Below, piece by piece: positions 12,167 through 21,243 of a stretch of 41,030 nt of DNA. The stretch is from Rosenbergiella nectarea (GTDB lineage Bacteria; Pseudomonadota; Gammaproteobacteria; Enterobacterales; Enterobacteriaceae). Under the pieces are notes generated by a model, which was not told where the DNA came from, made no database searches, and saw only the letters and a program-made list of their open reading frames with translations. A program made the position numbers and the translations under genes. Location of the stretch: assembly GCF_900111105.1 (NCBI RefSeq), contig NZ_FOGC01000017.1, positions 1-41,030 of the forward strand, read 5' to 3'. Every line of letters starts with the position of its first letter. The stretch's first letter is position 1.

Positions 12167-12547
12167 ATGACTAACCAAGTTACCGGGTTGCGTCGTATTA
12201 TTAACGCAGCAGGTTATTCATGGAAAGGTTATAAAGCCGCCTGGCGGCACGAGGCAGCTTTCAGGCAAGAAACTATTCTTGGGATTATTGGCACGCTTGT
12301 CGCGTTGCTACTTCCGGTATCCCTTCTTGCCAAACTCGTCCTTATCGGCTCAATGGTATTAGTGATTATTGTTGAACTCCTAAACAGTGCGATCGAAGCC
12401 GTGGTCGATCGTTTCGGGGAGGAGTGGCATACGCTCTGCGGCCGCGCCAAAGATATGGGATCAGCGGCGGTACTGCTCGCACTGCTTTGGTCATTAGTGG
12501 TCTGGGTAGCCTTACTCATTGAGAGTTGGCACTATTATTTCCCCTAA
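12167..12547 (+). CDS. dgkA: Diacylglycerol kinase
   Basis: DgkA phosphorylates diacylglycerol to phosphatidate and recycles the lipid left by membrane-derived oligosaccharide synthesis. The 126-residue protein (E. coli 122) has the N-terminal amphipathic segment [20 protein letters not shown], three hydrophobic helices, and the active-site motifs [20 protein letters not shown] and [11 protein letters not shown] with the conserved acidic residues. It is the small integral-membrane trimeric type. It directly precedes the lexA control region. Confidence 0.96.
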   Translation: MTNQVTGLRRIINAAGYSWKGYKAAWRHEAAFRQETILGIIGTLVALLLPVSLLAKLVLIGSMVLVIIVELLNSAIEAVVDRFGEEWHTLCGRAKDMGSAAVLLALLWSLVVWVALLIESWHYYFP

Positions 12548-12592
12548 ACCGCACCAATTTATCCGTGATGCTGGTTTCTATTTAGAAAATAC

Positions 12593-12627
12593 CTGTATAT
12601 ACTCACAGAGACTGTATAAACAACCAG
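12593..12627 (+). promoter_or_regulatory. Two tandem LexA (SOS) boxes controlling lexA–dinF
   Basis: Box 1 is CTGTATATACTCACAG (12593–12608), identical to the first lexA operator of E. coli. Box 2 is CTGTATAAACAACCAG (12612–12627). Both have the CTGT-N8-CAG form and lie nine or more bases before the lexA start. They give autoregulation of lexA and, by read-through, SOS control of dinF. Confidence 0.95.
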
Positions 12628-12635
12628 GGGGTCGG

Positions 12636-13250
12636 ATGAAAGCGTTAACAGCAAGGCAACAGCAGGTTTATGACCTGATTCGTGATCATATTAACCAGAC
12701 TGGTATGCCTCCGACCCGAGCAGAAATTGCTTCGCAACTCGGTTTTCGTTCGCCTAACGCGGCTGAAGAACACTTAAAAGCGCTCGCTCGTAAGGGCGTG
12801 ATTGAAATTGTCTCAGGGGCTTCGCGGGGGCTGCGCTTATTATTGGAAGAGCCGGAAGTTGAAGGCCTGCCGTTAATCGGTCGTGTTGCAGCGGGTGAAC
12901 CAATCCTTGCGCAAGAACATATTGAAAGTCACTATCACGTCGATCCCGCATTATTTAAACCCAATGCGGACTTTTTACTGCGCGTGAGTGGAATGTCGAT
13001 GAAAGATATCGGCATCATGGACGGCGACCTGCTCGCCGTTCATAAAACTCAAGAAGTGCGTAACGGACAAGTGGTCGTGGCTCGTATCGACGATGAAGTG
13101 ACGGTAAAACGTTGGAAAAAAGAGGGAAGCACGGTCCACCTTCTGCCTGAAAACAGTGAGTTCAGCCCAATTGTCGTCGACACCCGCCAACAGAGTCTAA
13201 TGGTTGAAGGGTTAGCGGTCGGTATTATTCGTAATGGCGAGTGGCTATAG
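12636..13250 (+). CDS. lexA: SOS response repressor and self-cleaving protease LexA
   Basis: LexA represses the SOS regulon and inactivates itself when RecA filaments form. The product has 204 residues (E. coli 202). The N-terminal winged helix spans about residues 1–70, with the recognition region [22 protein letters not shown]. The cleavage site is Ala86-Gly87 in GRVAAGEP. The serine–lysine dyad is Ser121 (SGMSMKDIG) and Lys158 (EVTVKRW). I chose ATG 12636, just after AGGGGGTCGG, because the upstream in-frame extension runs through the SOS boxes. dinF follows after ten bases. Confidence 0.98.
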   Translation: MKALTARQQQVYDLIRDHINQTGMPPTRAEIASQLGFRSPNAAEEHLKALARKGVIEIVSGASRGLRLLLEEPEVEGLPLIGRVAAGEPILAQEHIESHYHVDPALFKPNADFLLRVSGMSMKDIGIMDGDLLAVHKTQEVRNGQVVVARIDDEVTVKRWKKEGSTVHLLPENSEFSPIVVDTRQQSLMVEGLAVGIIRNGEWL

Positions 13251-13260
13251 GTAATACTTG

Positions 13261-14592
13261 ATGCTGAGAGGATTCACGGCAACGGATAAAAAACTGTGGC
13301 AACTCGCGGTGCCGATGATCCTTTCCAATATCTCAGTCCCACTCCTGGGACTGGTCGATACTATGGTTATCGGGCACTTAAGCAGTGAAGTCTACTTAGC
13401 AGGCGTGGCGATTGGCAGTAGCGCGACCAGTTTCGTATTCATGTTGTTTTTGTTCCTGAGAATGGGCACAACAGGGATGACGGCGCAGGCGTGGGGAGAA
13501 AAAAATCAGCAGAAATTAGTGCAAGCTTTTTTCCAGCCGATGATCTTGGCATTAGGCGTAGGCATTATCTTTGCGTTATTCCATCAGCCGATCACTGAGC
13601 TAATACTAAGTATGATGGGCACTCAGCACGCAACTCACCATCAAGCCACTCTTTTCCTTTCTATCCGCTGGCTCAGCGCCCCGGCCACCTTGGCAAATAT
13701 GGTCATCCTAGGTTGGTTGTTGGGCGTACAATATGCTAAAGCGCCATTAATTCTGCTGATTGGGGGAAACACGGTAAACATTGTTTTGGAATTACTCTTT
13801 GTTCTGCACTGGCACTATGCGGTGAGTGGCGCTGCTTGGGCAACTGTCATCGCAGAATATGCTAGCCTAGTGTTAGGGCTCTATTTAGTCTGGCGGGCAT
13901 CACAACAGCGTAACCTATCACTTATCCCGCGGATGTCTCATTTAAGTCAGGGGTTAGCCCGGTTTTTTCGCCTCAATCGTGATATTTTATTACGTTCATT
14001 ACTCCTACAGCTTTGTCTGATCAGCTTCACCATTATTGGCGCGCGATTAGGAACCACTATCGTCGCCGTTAATGCGATTCTATTGATGTTTTTAACCTTC
14101 ACGTCCTACGCGTTGGATGGTTTTGCCTATGCCGTCGAATCTGTTGCGGGTGAAGCCTTTGGTGAGCGAAATGCCCACTCATTAACCGCAATATGGCACT
14201 CGGCCTGTAAGCAAGCGATGGCCGTAGCACTAGTATTCAGTGGCATTTATGCATTCTTCGGCCAAAATATCATACAGCTTCTGACCTCGATTCCCGCTTT
14301 ACAGCAAGGGGCTAGCCACTACCTATTTTGGCAGGCGATTTGTCCGCTAGTGGGGGTTGGCTGTTACCTACTTGATGGCTTATTTGTGGGTGCAACGCGT
14401 GGTCGGGAAATGAGAAATAGTATGCTGATCGCGGCGATCGGCTTTGCGCTAACGTTATTATCCGTACCATGGATAGGTAATCATGGTCTCTGGTTGGCGT
14501 TAATGATGTTTTTGGCGCTGCGCGGGATCACGTTAGGTTATGCATGGCGCCAACACCAGCGACAAAACAGCTGGTTTGATCTCAGTCGATAG
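13261..14592 (+). CDS. dinF: MATE-family efflux protein DinF
   Basis: DinF is a multidrug/toxic compound extrusion (MATE) transporter of the inner membrane, co-transcribed with lexA and so DNA-damage-inducible in E. coli. The 443-residue product has twelve or so hydrophobic segments and begins with LWQLAVPMILSNISVPLLGL, leading to VDTMVIGHLS, typical of the DinF subgroup. An in-frame TTG lies one codon earlier. The stop codon at 14590–14592 touches the zur stop at 14593, so the genes are tail-to-tail with no gap. The yjbJ gene found here in E. coli is missing. Confidence 0.95.
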   Translation: MLRGFTATDKKLWQLAVPMILSNISVPLLGLVDTMVIGHLSSEVYLAGVAIGSSATSFVFMLFLFLRMGTTGMTAQAWGEKNQQKLVQAFFQPMILALGVGIIFALFHQPITELILSMMGTQHATHHQATLFLSIRWLSAPATLANMVILGWLLGVQYAKAPLILLIGGNTVNIVLELLFVLHWHYAVSGAAWATVIAEYASLVLGLYLVWRASQQRNLSLIPRMSHLSQGLARFFRLNRDILLRSLLLQLCLISFTIIGARLGTTIVAVNAILLMFLTFTSYALDGFAYAVESVAGEAFGERNAHSLTAIWHSACKQAMAVALVFSGIYAFFGQNIIQLLTSIPALQQGASHYLFWQAICPLVGVGCYLLDGLFVGATRGREMRNSMLIAAIGFALTLLSVPWIGNHGLWLALMMFLALRGITLGYAWRQHQRQNSWFDLSR

Positions 14593-15120
14593 CTAGGCAC
14601 GGCCCGCTTTACGCTTAGGTTCAACCACGTTGTGATGGTCATGGTGACAATGTTCAGGGTCTTCACATTGTAGAATGGCACTACACTGCTGGCATAATCC
14701 GTGGGCTTCAATAATGCTATGACGAAGCGTAAAGCCCGCTTCAGTCGATTGCTCGATTATCCATTTCTCGACCCCTTCCGCTGGTTTTTCAGTGACCGAA
14801 GCACATTGGTCACACACCAACAGCATCGAGGTGTGAGAAGGGTGATCGAAATGCGGACACACGACATAACTATTATTCGATTCAACACGGTGAATAAAAG
14901 CCTGTTCCAGCAAAAAGTCCAAAGCTCTATAAACGGTGGGCGGTTTCGCTTGAGGTTCACTGATGCGTAATTTATCCAGAAGATCGTAAGCGCTGATCGC
15001 GTGCGGATGCTCAATCATTAAACGCAAAACTTCTGCGCGCTGCGCGGTTAATCGAACACCACGCTGAATGCACAGTTTCTCAGCCTCAGCGATTATCTTC
15101 TTGGCAGAACATGGCTGCAT
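14593..15120 (-). CDS. zur: Zinc uptake regulator Zur (Fur family)
   Basis: Zur represses zinc import genes (znuABC and others) when zinc is plentiful. The 175-residue protein (E. coli 171) has a winged-helix domain with RLTAQRAEVLRLM and PPTVYRALDFLLEQAFIHRV, then metal sites: CDQC, HGLCQQC and the H-rich region. The tail CEDPEHCHHDHH is unusually rich in cysteine and histidine and could bind extra metal. It faces dinF tail-to-tail. Upstream (15121–15358) I see no gene; that stretch leads into the prophage junction. Confidence 0.95.
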   Translation of the reverse strand: MQPCSAKKIIAEAEKLCIQRGVRLTAQRAEVLRLMIEHPHAISAYDLLDKLRISEPQAKPPTVYRALDFLLEQAFIHRVESNNSYVVCPHFDHPSHTSMLLVCDQCASVTEKPAEGVEKWIIEQSTEAGFTLRHSIIEAHGLCQQCSAILQCEDPEHCHHDHHNVVEPKRKAGRA

Positions 15121-15358
15121 AAAAACGCCTCAATCGTTAAATTCATTGTCTGGATTCTAACACATATCTTCGTTGAAGCGCAGAACATGCCTTCTGCTTG
15201 AACAGCTGGGGTAACAGGTGAACATTATAATAAAAATTGTAGGGTAAGTGTTGGCGGTATATCGTGATAAGCCGTATTCGAGCCGGGGAGTTATCGGTCA
15301 TCTATGATTTTAGCGATGAATTTTAACGAGCAAGCGAAGCATAATTTTTTTCAGAACG

Positions 15359-15514
15359 ATGAGTAATCCTAGCCGTTTATTCATTCTCTGGGCGTCGATG
15401 AAAATGCCGGGTTTGAGTCATCGCCAAATCGCCACGCTGTGTGGATTAAGCCTCTTCGAAGTGTTAGTGATCCTCAAACAGTATTGGATTAGAAGGTCAT
15501 ATTCCTTTACCTAA
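15359..15514 (+). CDS. Small ORF at the left prophage junction, helix-turn-helix-like
   Basis: This 51-codon frame starts with ATG and reads MSNPSRLFILWASMKMPG, then LSHRQIATLCGLSLFEVLVI. The second part has the rhythm of a helix-turn-helix. The frame runs across the point where phage homology begins (about 15470–15490), so its last residues (RRSYSFT) are probably fused-on phage sequence in the wrong frame and the true C terminus is lost. I do not recognise the family. It could be a host gene truncated by the prophage event, or chance. Confidence 0.35.
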   Translation: MSNPSRLFILWASMKMPGLSHRQIATLCGLSLFEVLVILKQYWIRRSYSFT

Positions 15515-17201
15515 CGCAATTATTGGTATAGCTGACCCGTATCGGGCAGGAAAACAAAACGGCGGACGAATCTCAGCAGTTAATGGCCTAAAAATCACAC
15601 TAGATAGAGAGGTTGATTTCACGGCAGGTGACCGACTCATTCTTAACCTACCTGACGGAACCTCACAGACTCGCACCATTTCCAGTATTGCCGCAGATAA
15701 GAAAACACTCACCGTTAACACAGCTTATAATACTGAGCCTGTTCCCGGGGCGGTGTGGATTATCGATAGTGACAATCTAGCGGCTCAACAATTTCGGGTA
15801 ACCTCGATTACGGATAATGACGACGGCACTTTTACTGTCGCCGCTGTCCAGTATGACCCGAACAAGTTCCGCTACATTGACGACGGGGTGAAAATCCAAC
15901 CGGCACCCGTGACGGTTACACCAACCAGTGTGATGAGTGCGCCACAAAATATCGTGGTCACTGAAACTGACCATATCGCCCAAGGTGTCACGGTAGCAAC
16001 ACTGCAAGCAGCATGGGATAAGGTAGACGGGGCAATAAACTACACCGCACAGTGGCGCAAAGATAACGGCGACTGGGTGAATGTTGGCTTGACCAGTGCG
16101 CAGGGATTCTCTGTGCAAGGCATCTATGCCGGCGTTTATGATGTCCGTGTGCGGGCAATCAACGCCGCCGACGTATCCTCGCCATGGGGTTATGCGCAGG
16201 GTGTGGCGTTATCCGGTAAAGTCGGCAAGCCCGGCACACCTGTTAACCTACTCGCTACGGATGACGTGGTGTGGAATATCGACCTAACATGGGCGTTCCC
16301 TGATGGCTCGGGTGATACCGCGTACACTGAATTACAGGTTGCGACGACTGCTGACGGGCAAAATCCTCAACTGCTCACGCTAGTTCCTTATCCGAGTAGC
16401 AATTATCAGCACGGACCAATGCCCGCCGGTGTACGCCGTTGGTATCGCGCAAGGATAATCGACAAAATCGGCAATAAAGGAGATTGGACGGCGTTCGTTG
16501 AAGGTCAATCGAGCATTGATGCCTCTGAACTACTCGGCGATATTACTAACCAAGTGTTACAAAGCGAGGCGGGCAAACAGCTAACTGCCAAGATTGACAC
16601 GAGCATTGAAGGTATCCTGCAAAATGCTCTGGATAATAATGCGATTGTCGATCATCAAATGGTGGTGAATGGACAGAATCGCGCTGACATTATCTCGGTG
16701 AAAACCACTATCGCCGATAACGACCACGCTTATGCGCAGAAGTTTGACCAAATACAGGCAACTGTTGGCGAAAATACTGCGGCAATATCAGAGAAAGCAA
16801 CCACGCAATTCTCAACCGATGGCACGGGTTCAGCTGTATTTAGCGTTAATGCTGGTGTGACCTATAAAGGGACTTATTACTCTGCCGGCATGTCTATCGG
16901 TGTGCAAGTTGCCGGTGATGGTGGAGTAAGTTCGCAAGTATTATTCCTTGCGGATAGGGTTGCGGTAATGAGCGAAGCCGGAGGCAAAACTTACTCACCT
17001 TTTGCAATACAGAATGGACAGGTAATTATCAGCCAAGCCTTGATCGGTGACGGTACGATCACCTCAGGAAAAATAGGGAGTTACTTACAATCTATTTCGT
17101 ATGGTTCGAGTGGTGGTTGGCGTCTGAGTAAGGATGAAAATAACCTCACGGTTACTGATAGCAATAATTTACTCAGGGTTGAAATAGGGGAGCTTTCATA
17201 A
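15471..17201 (+). pseudogene. Tail-tip/host-specificity protein J, C-terminal fragment
   Basis: The frame is open from 15471 without a plausible start, so the gene is truncated on the left. It reads EGHIPLPNAIIGIADPYRAG and GDRLILNLPDGTSQTRTISS, as in the lambda J family. It then shows a fibronectin type III-like unit (ATLQAAWDKVDGAINYTAQW, then VYDVRVRAINAADVSSPWG) and ends with a C-terminal region like the DUF1983 part of J (QKFDQIQATVGENTAAIS and DRVAVMSEAGGKTYSPFAIQ). Complete J proteins exceed 1000 residues; about 576 codons remain. The stop overlaps the next start (TAATG), so the tail operon order is preserved. A GTG at 15753 could start a shorter product, but it would lie inside a domain. 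Confidence 0.85.
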
Positions 17202-17599
17202 TGGCAGATTACGGATTTAGGTTCAGGGATGCCAATGGGGCAGTTACTTGTGAAACTGAAAGTGTTCTCTCGCAGGTTTTAGGCACCTTTCAGTTATCGG
17301 AAACTGTAAATTTCATGACTGGAGTCTCGAGTGGCTCCTTCTGGAAGCCACACGCTAATAATACAGGCAACATACCCTATAAATTTTCTGGCGTGATAAG
17401 TGGGCTAAATTTTGGCAATGGAACGCCATACATTTTTTTTCTACCCGCCTCAGTCACAAGTACTCAGTGGTCACCGGATGTGGTATTCAATGGAAATTCC
17501 ATATCACTTACATGGCGCTGGGAAAATCTGTCGTGTATTGATGAATTAAATGATTCAACCTCAGACCTCATTGCAGTTTATGGTGTTTATAATGGCTAA
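17201..17599 (+). CDS. Small phage tail protein (DUF6453-like)
   Basis: The 132-residue protein begins MADYGFRFRDANGAVTCETE, the pattern of short proteins encoded right after J in many lambdoid siphophages (annotated as DUF6453 family). It has no signal peptide or membrane helix and looks like an all-beta domain. It starts in the J stop codon (TAATG), so translation is coupled. Its function in the virion is not known; a role at the tail tip or fibre base is inferred from position. The next gene contains two more copies of the same kind of module. Confidence 0.75.
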   Translation: MADYGFRFRDANGAVTCETESVLSQVLGTFQLSETVNFMTGVSSGSFWKPHANNTGNIPYKFSGVISGLNFGNGTPYIFFLPASVTSTQWSPDVVFNGNSISLTWRWENLSCIDELNDSTSDLIAVYGVYNG

Positions 17600-18407
17600 T
17601 TATGGGGCGAATATTTATAACTCTAAGGGTTATAAAATAGCGGGTATAGGGGTAGATATTCCTTTTACATTGAGGTCGTCAGGACAGATAACCGATGCAA
17701 ATTTTACCAATTTTGACTCGGGGGTTGTTAACCCAGGTGGGGACGTAAGAGGGACAATATCTGTAGCTAGACCGGCAACTGAAGGATTCAATTCACCTAT
17801 TATATTCTTCAAGCCTATTAATTCTACAAGTCGAGTTGGCGTTACTTCACTTGGCGGCATACAAGATAGAAGCCATAAAGACCATTGGCTGATATTTAAA
17901 TGGTCAAATCTTTCTATCACTGGCCTTCAGTACTATATCTTCGATAGGTGGAATAATCCAAATACGGGTGACTATGGCATGCGTATAAGGGATGAGAAAA
18001 ACACCGTAACATTTGACTCTAATTGGCCTCTAATGGATTTAAGGGATGTCATCTGGATGGAGACGGGCTTTCCAAACTGGGGCAGGATTTCTGGAGAGTC
18101 AAACGTTACCAATATTTCAACTAAAGCCACAGGAGATTTGGCTTTATCAGTACCAAACCCAAGAACCTACGCTTCAACTAGTTATGTATATTACACCGAG
18201 ACTGGATGGGTGAATGGAAGTAATGTTCAAGTCTCTGTAGTTCCCTTTAGGATTAGTAGCGGTGGCGTTGGTAATCAGAATAATACTTATCTTAGAAGCT
18301 CAAGGACACAGGTGATGATTGCTAACGTTGCTCACCTCCCAAAGACATACAACCCAATCTCGTTCAGGGCGATATCTAGTTATGATTCAGCACAAATAGG
18401 TGGGTGA
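17592..18407 (+). CDS. Phage tail protein with two DUF6453-like modules
   Basis: I start the gene at ATG 17592 (MANYGANIYNSKGYKIAGIG, 271 residues); the start overlaps the end of the previous gene by eight bases. An upstream ATG at 17550 lies deep in that gene and is less likely. Around residue 130 the text NTGDYGMRIRDEKNTVTFDS restarts the same pattern seen at the start of the previous protein (ADYGFRFRDANGAVTCETES). It thus appears to be two fused modules. A terminator follows. The function is unknown; a tail-tip structural part is likely. Confidence 0.75.
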   Translation: MANYGANIYNSKGYKIAGIGVDIPFTLRSSGQITDANFTNFDSGVVNPGGDVRGTISVARPATEGFNSPIIFFKPINSTSRVGVTSLGGIQDRSHKDHWLIFKWSNLSITGLQYYIFDRWNNPNTGDYGMRIRDEKNTVTFDSNWPLMDLRDVIWMETGFPNWGRISGESNVTNISTKATGDLALSVPNPRTYASTSYVYYTETGWVNGSNVQVSVVPFRISSGGVGNQNNTYLRSSRTQVMIANVAHLPKTYNPISFRAISSYDSAQIGG

Positions 18408-18431
18408 TTTTAGCCCAAGTATATGAAGAAC

Positions 18432-18455
18432 AACCCGCTTCAGCGGGTTTTTTAT
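18432..18455 (+). terminator. Terminator between tail-tip genes and tail fibre
   Basis: The stem AACCCGC/GCGGGTT with loop TTCA is followed by TTTTATT, 25 bases after the previous stop and 22 bases before the fibre gene. Confidence 0.85.
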
Positions 18456-18477
18456 TACCCAAATTCAGGAGCCACAC

Positions 18478-19665
18478 ATGGCAGCAACTGGCACTATAGC
18501 GCTTAACGCAAATTCACTTACAGTCACTGGCTCAGGCACTAAATTCACCACAGAAGCACAGGTGGGCGGGGCGCTTGTAACCAATATCGGCAATGTTCCT
18601 TACACCTTTGTGATAGGCGCAATTAAGAGTGATACCTCGATTACCCTTACAGCTAATTATCAAGGCAGCAAAGTATCAGGGCAGTCATTCTCATTAATCG
18701 ATCGCGGTGCATACACTGCCATTACCGCAGAACTAGGAGCAAGAACTGCGCAGGCTATCAGAGGACTTAATTACGACAAGGCAAACTGGCAGCAGATTTT
18801 GACTGGATCGGGAAATGTGACAGTTAACGTTCCAGATGGAAGCCAGTACACGGGGCCATCTTGGTTGTCGTTGGAAAACTCACTGAAAGATAAAGCTTCC
18901 AATGTGGATTTAGAAAAGGGGTTGGAAGGGAAGTTGAGTTTAAGCGGTGGAACATTGACTGGGGCACTACAAACCCTCGGCATAGAAATGCTGGGTAATA
19001 CACCGTTTATCGATTTTCACTATAATAATGACTCTAGTGACTTTAACGTAAGATTAATAAACGATGCTACTGGTCTTCTTACGCTAAACGGAAATTTTAG
19101 AATTTTGAATTCTTTATATTTCGGAAGCTCTTCTCAAACTAGCATCCGTTATGCTGGTGGCTATCTTATTTTTGATGGTGGGCCAGCCTTTGCTGTCCAC
19201 GGTTACAGATGTGTGGCAGGAAGAGGAGGTGCGTCTGGGTCAAATTCATTCAATTATTTTTGGACAGGAGGTGCTCTACAAGTCTGGATAGACACAACAA
19301 ACATTGGAACAATGGCATTAAATGCTAACTCCGATAAAGAGCTAAAGGACGAAATTGAATACATCCCTTCAGATGAAACGTCTACTTCTTTGGAAGAGAT
19401 CAACCAATGGAAGCCAGCCACTTTCAAATACAAGGGAAGAGGAATAATACCAGAATCTGATACTAAGCTAGGTTTTATAGCTAATGATTTAGTTTCTGTG
19501 TCACCGCAATGCGTAACTGGGGAAGGCCTACCTAATGACTACGACATTGTTAATGATCCAAATAACCCTAACGCTTATCAGCTAGACCAAGTAGCAATGA
19601 TAGCCAAACTAACGATGGCTATTCAGGAGTTAGCAGCTAAAGTTGAAGCGTTAGAGAAAAAGTAA
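18478..19665 (+). CDS. Tail fibre/spike with C-terminal S74 self-cleaving chaperone
   Basis: The 395-residue protein starts with a beta-rich head (MAATGTIALNANSLTVTGSG), has a coiled linker and the SLSGGTLTGAL motif common in phage side fibres, then a receptor-binding region. It ends in an intramolecular chaperone (Peptidase_S74). In that domain, Ser285-Asp-Lys-Glu-Leu-Lys290 gives the Ser–Lys dyad spaced by five that carries out autocleavage in endosialidase-type spikes. The following WKPATFKYKGRG, then KLGFIANDL, and the final coiled coil (LAAKVEALEKK) are typical. Cleavage would free about 111 residues after trimer folding. It is complete although the rest of the prophage tail operon is mostly gone. 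Confidence 0.88.
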   Translation: MAATGTIALNANSLTVTGSGTKFTTEAQVGGALVTNIGNVPYTFVIGAIKSDTSITLTANYQGSKVSGQSFSLIDRGAYTAITAELGARTAQAIRGLNYDKANWQQILTGSGNVTVNVPDGSQYTGPSWLSLENSLKDKASNVDLEKGLEGKLSLSGGTLTGALQTLGIEMLGNTPFIDFHYNNDSSDFNVRLINDATGLLTLNGNFRILNSLYFGSSSQTSIRYAGGYLIFDGGPAFAVHGYRCVAGRGGASGSNSFNYFWTGGALQVWIDTTNIGTMALNANSDKELKDEIEYIPSDETSTSLEEINQWKPATFKYKGRGIIPESDTKLGFIANDLVSVSPQCVTGEGLPNDYDIVNDPNNPNAYQLDQVAMIAKLTMAIQELAAKVEALEKK

Positions 19666-19739
19666 TTCTCAGGCTACTTAAATCATAATGATAGTCCTTC
19701 TACTACAATTAGAATATTCCCTATTGTATAGAGGTAGAC

Positions 19740-19838
19740 ATGGCTTTCCCATCTCCCACAATAGATTGCGTTGAAACAGGATTCATCCCCGAAAAAATTA
19801 TGTACAGATCAGAAGATTATAGAGTTATAATCTTCTGA
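19740..19838 (+). pseudogene. UmuD-like (S24 peptidase) gene stub
   Basis: The 32-codon frame MAFPSPTIDCVETGFIPEKI resembles the first residues of phage UmuD-like proteins (MAFPSPAxDYVEQRISL). It ends at TGA before any catalytic region. Such genes are common SOS cargo near phage tail fibres. I read it as a deletion remnant; the similarity is short, so the call is moderate. No convincing LexA box precedes it. Confidence 0.5.
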
Positions 19839-19849
19839 TGATCTTAGAT

Positions 19850-20269
19850 CTAGAATTGATAATTTTTATAAAACTCTATTCTTTCATTGTAAGCTTTGAC
19901 TAAACAAGCATTCTTATCGGTGTAAAATGCAAAGCTTTCTTTTTCATCTAGGTATGCCTCAGCTAGACACTCATCCTCTACAAACTCATCCCACTTCTTT
20001 TTAGATGAATTGATAGCGTTAAGGAATTCATTATAATTGTGAAATTCTTCTTTTTCGTTAGTTGCATTTTTTATCAGAGTATTGAATTGTTTTTCATACT
20101 CCTTTTTTTTATTTTCCGAAAGGTAAATCATACAGTTTTGCACCGCTGATGACATTGTTCTCTTATAGCAGCTATCTAACGTCTCATTTTTAAAAAAAAC
20201 AATTTCATTTTCGGCAAAAACGCTCGCTGAAAATGTTATGGATAGTGCAAACATTATGTATTTTTTCAT
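19850..20269 (-). CDS. Secreted LprI/DUF1311-like protein, candidate immunity to muramidase
   Basis: The 139-residue protein has a Sec signal peptide (MKKYIMFALSITFSASVFA, cut after AxFA-type VFA), so it acts in the periplasm. The mature part has the spaced cysteines and the W–C–G/N–C–R layout of the DUF1311/LprI lysozyme-inhibitor family (SKKKWDEFVEDECLAEAYLD, then CLVKAYNERIEFY), though it is a diverged member. Its ATG overlaps the stop of the muramidase gene (ATGA), so the two are translated together. The pairing suggests that it neutralises the muramidase in the periplasm of the producer. Base composition is AT-rich compared with the phage tail genes and host genes, a sign of separate origin. 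Confidence 0.7.
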   Translation of the reverse strand: MKKYIMFALSITFSASVFAENEIVFFKNETLDSCYKRTMSSAVQNCMIYLSENKKKEYEKQFNTLIKNATNEKEEFHNYNEFLNAINSSKKKWDEFVEDECLAEAYLDEKESFAFYTDKNACLVKAYNERIEFYKNYQF

Positions 20270-20868
20270 TTAATATTATTCTCTAGGTAAGGAATTCTTT
20301 TTCGTCCTAGTTCGTCTGATGATAGCTTACTTCTCTTATGTATTAGTTCTATCACTGCTTTTTTTGAATTTTTACCAAAAATTGGGATCATGTTAATTTC
20401 TAGTCGGCCTTGATATTTCATGTCGACTAAAACATCTTTTAGCGGTTGCTCTAATTCATTCCAAGGAACGCATTCATTATTCTTATGTTTATTGTAGAAT
20501 TTCTCTGAGTCAATAACGTACTTTGGATACGTATTTTCGAAAAGCCTCAATTGTTGAATTTCTGTTATTTCTTCTATAGACCCTTTGTTTTTCTTGACAA
20601 AATTGCTAGCCAAACAATGACTTTTTGTTACTCCTTGAGCGATTTTTTTTGCTTTATCAAGCGGAATTCCGGACATTGTTAAATCTTTTATTACCTCACC
20701 CTCATTACGATTTTTTAAATCATATCCTCTTCCTATTGTGACTCCAGAAGCAAATTTATCACATTGTAATGAGTTTCCAGGCCAGTGAATCTTTCTCGAA
20801 TAGTATATGCCACTCGGTACGTTATTTCCTTCTGCTAGGAAGGTAAGTAGACCTTGTTTGGGCTCCAT
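20266..20868 (-). CDS. Pesticin-fold muramidase (cell-wall toxin or endolysin)
   Basis: The 200-residue protein contains SGVTIGRGYDLKNR at residues 41–54. This matches the catalytic stretch of the pesticin muramidase family, where Thr and Asp lie six apart (here Thr44 and Asp50). Glu13 in FLAEG is the likely general acid. Such enzymes cut the glycan strands of peptidoglycan. There is no signal peptide or holin gene beside it, so it needs a delivery route: host lysis, phage release, or a secretion system. Upstream GAGGAGAG lies about eight bases before ATG 20868. It is followed by a periplasmic LprI-like gene with ATGA overlap. It could be a phage endolysin, but the paired inhibitor favours an antibacterial effector. 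Confidence 0.75.
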   Translation of the reverse strand: MEPKQGLLTFLAEGNNVPSGIYYSRKIHWPGNSLQCDKFASGVTIGRGYDLKNRNEGEVIKDLTMSGIPLDKAKKIAQGVTKSHCLASNFVKKNKGSIEEITEIQQLRLFENTYPKYVIDSEKFYNKHKNNECVPWNELEQPLKDVLVDMKYQGRLEINMIPIFGKNSKKAVIELIHKRSKLSSDELGRKRIPYLENNIK

Positions 20869-21104
20869 GTATAAGCTCTCCTCTAATGATAGAAACCGAA
20901 AGAATAAACTTTATTGATTCAATTTATATATCATATATTTATTTTTATAACATTATTTATCAGCCTATTATGAACCTAGAATAATCGTTAACTTCAACAC
21001 GCAAAGATAAAAAAATGGGGCGAACGTTTAGCCATTCGGAGGAGGAGATATTGTATCAGGTCAAAAATACTTGAATCTCGCTATTATTAAACCGTCATGA
21101 AATT

Positions 21105-21149
21105 CCTAAAAAAGCCCGCAAAATCAGTAATAATGCGGGCTCTTTTAGG
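21105..21149. terminator. Bidirectional terminator in the prophage 375-bp gap
   Basis: CCTAAAAAAGCCCGCA and TGCGGGCTCTTTTAGG form a long imperfect palindrome with A-rich and T-rich flanks, able to stop transcription from either side. The surrounding gap 20869–21243 has no convincing gene. It is AT-rich next to 20869, where the muramidase promoter probably lies. Confidence 0.75.
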
Positions 21150-21243
21150 AAGTGGAGTATCAAAAATGGATACCAACAGAATTATGATTTGGTCTGTATG
21201 ATAGGGATTGGACCTTCTACCCCATAATACCCCATGATAGGTA

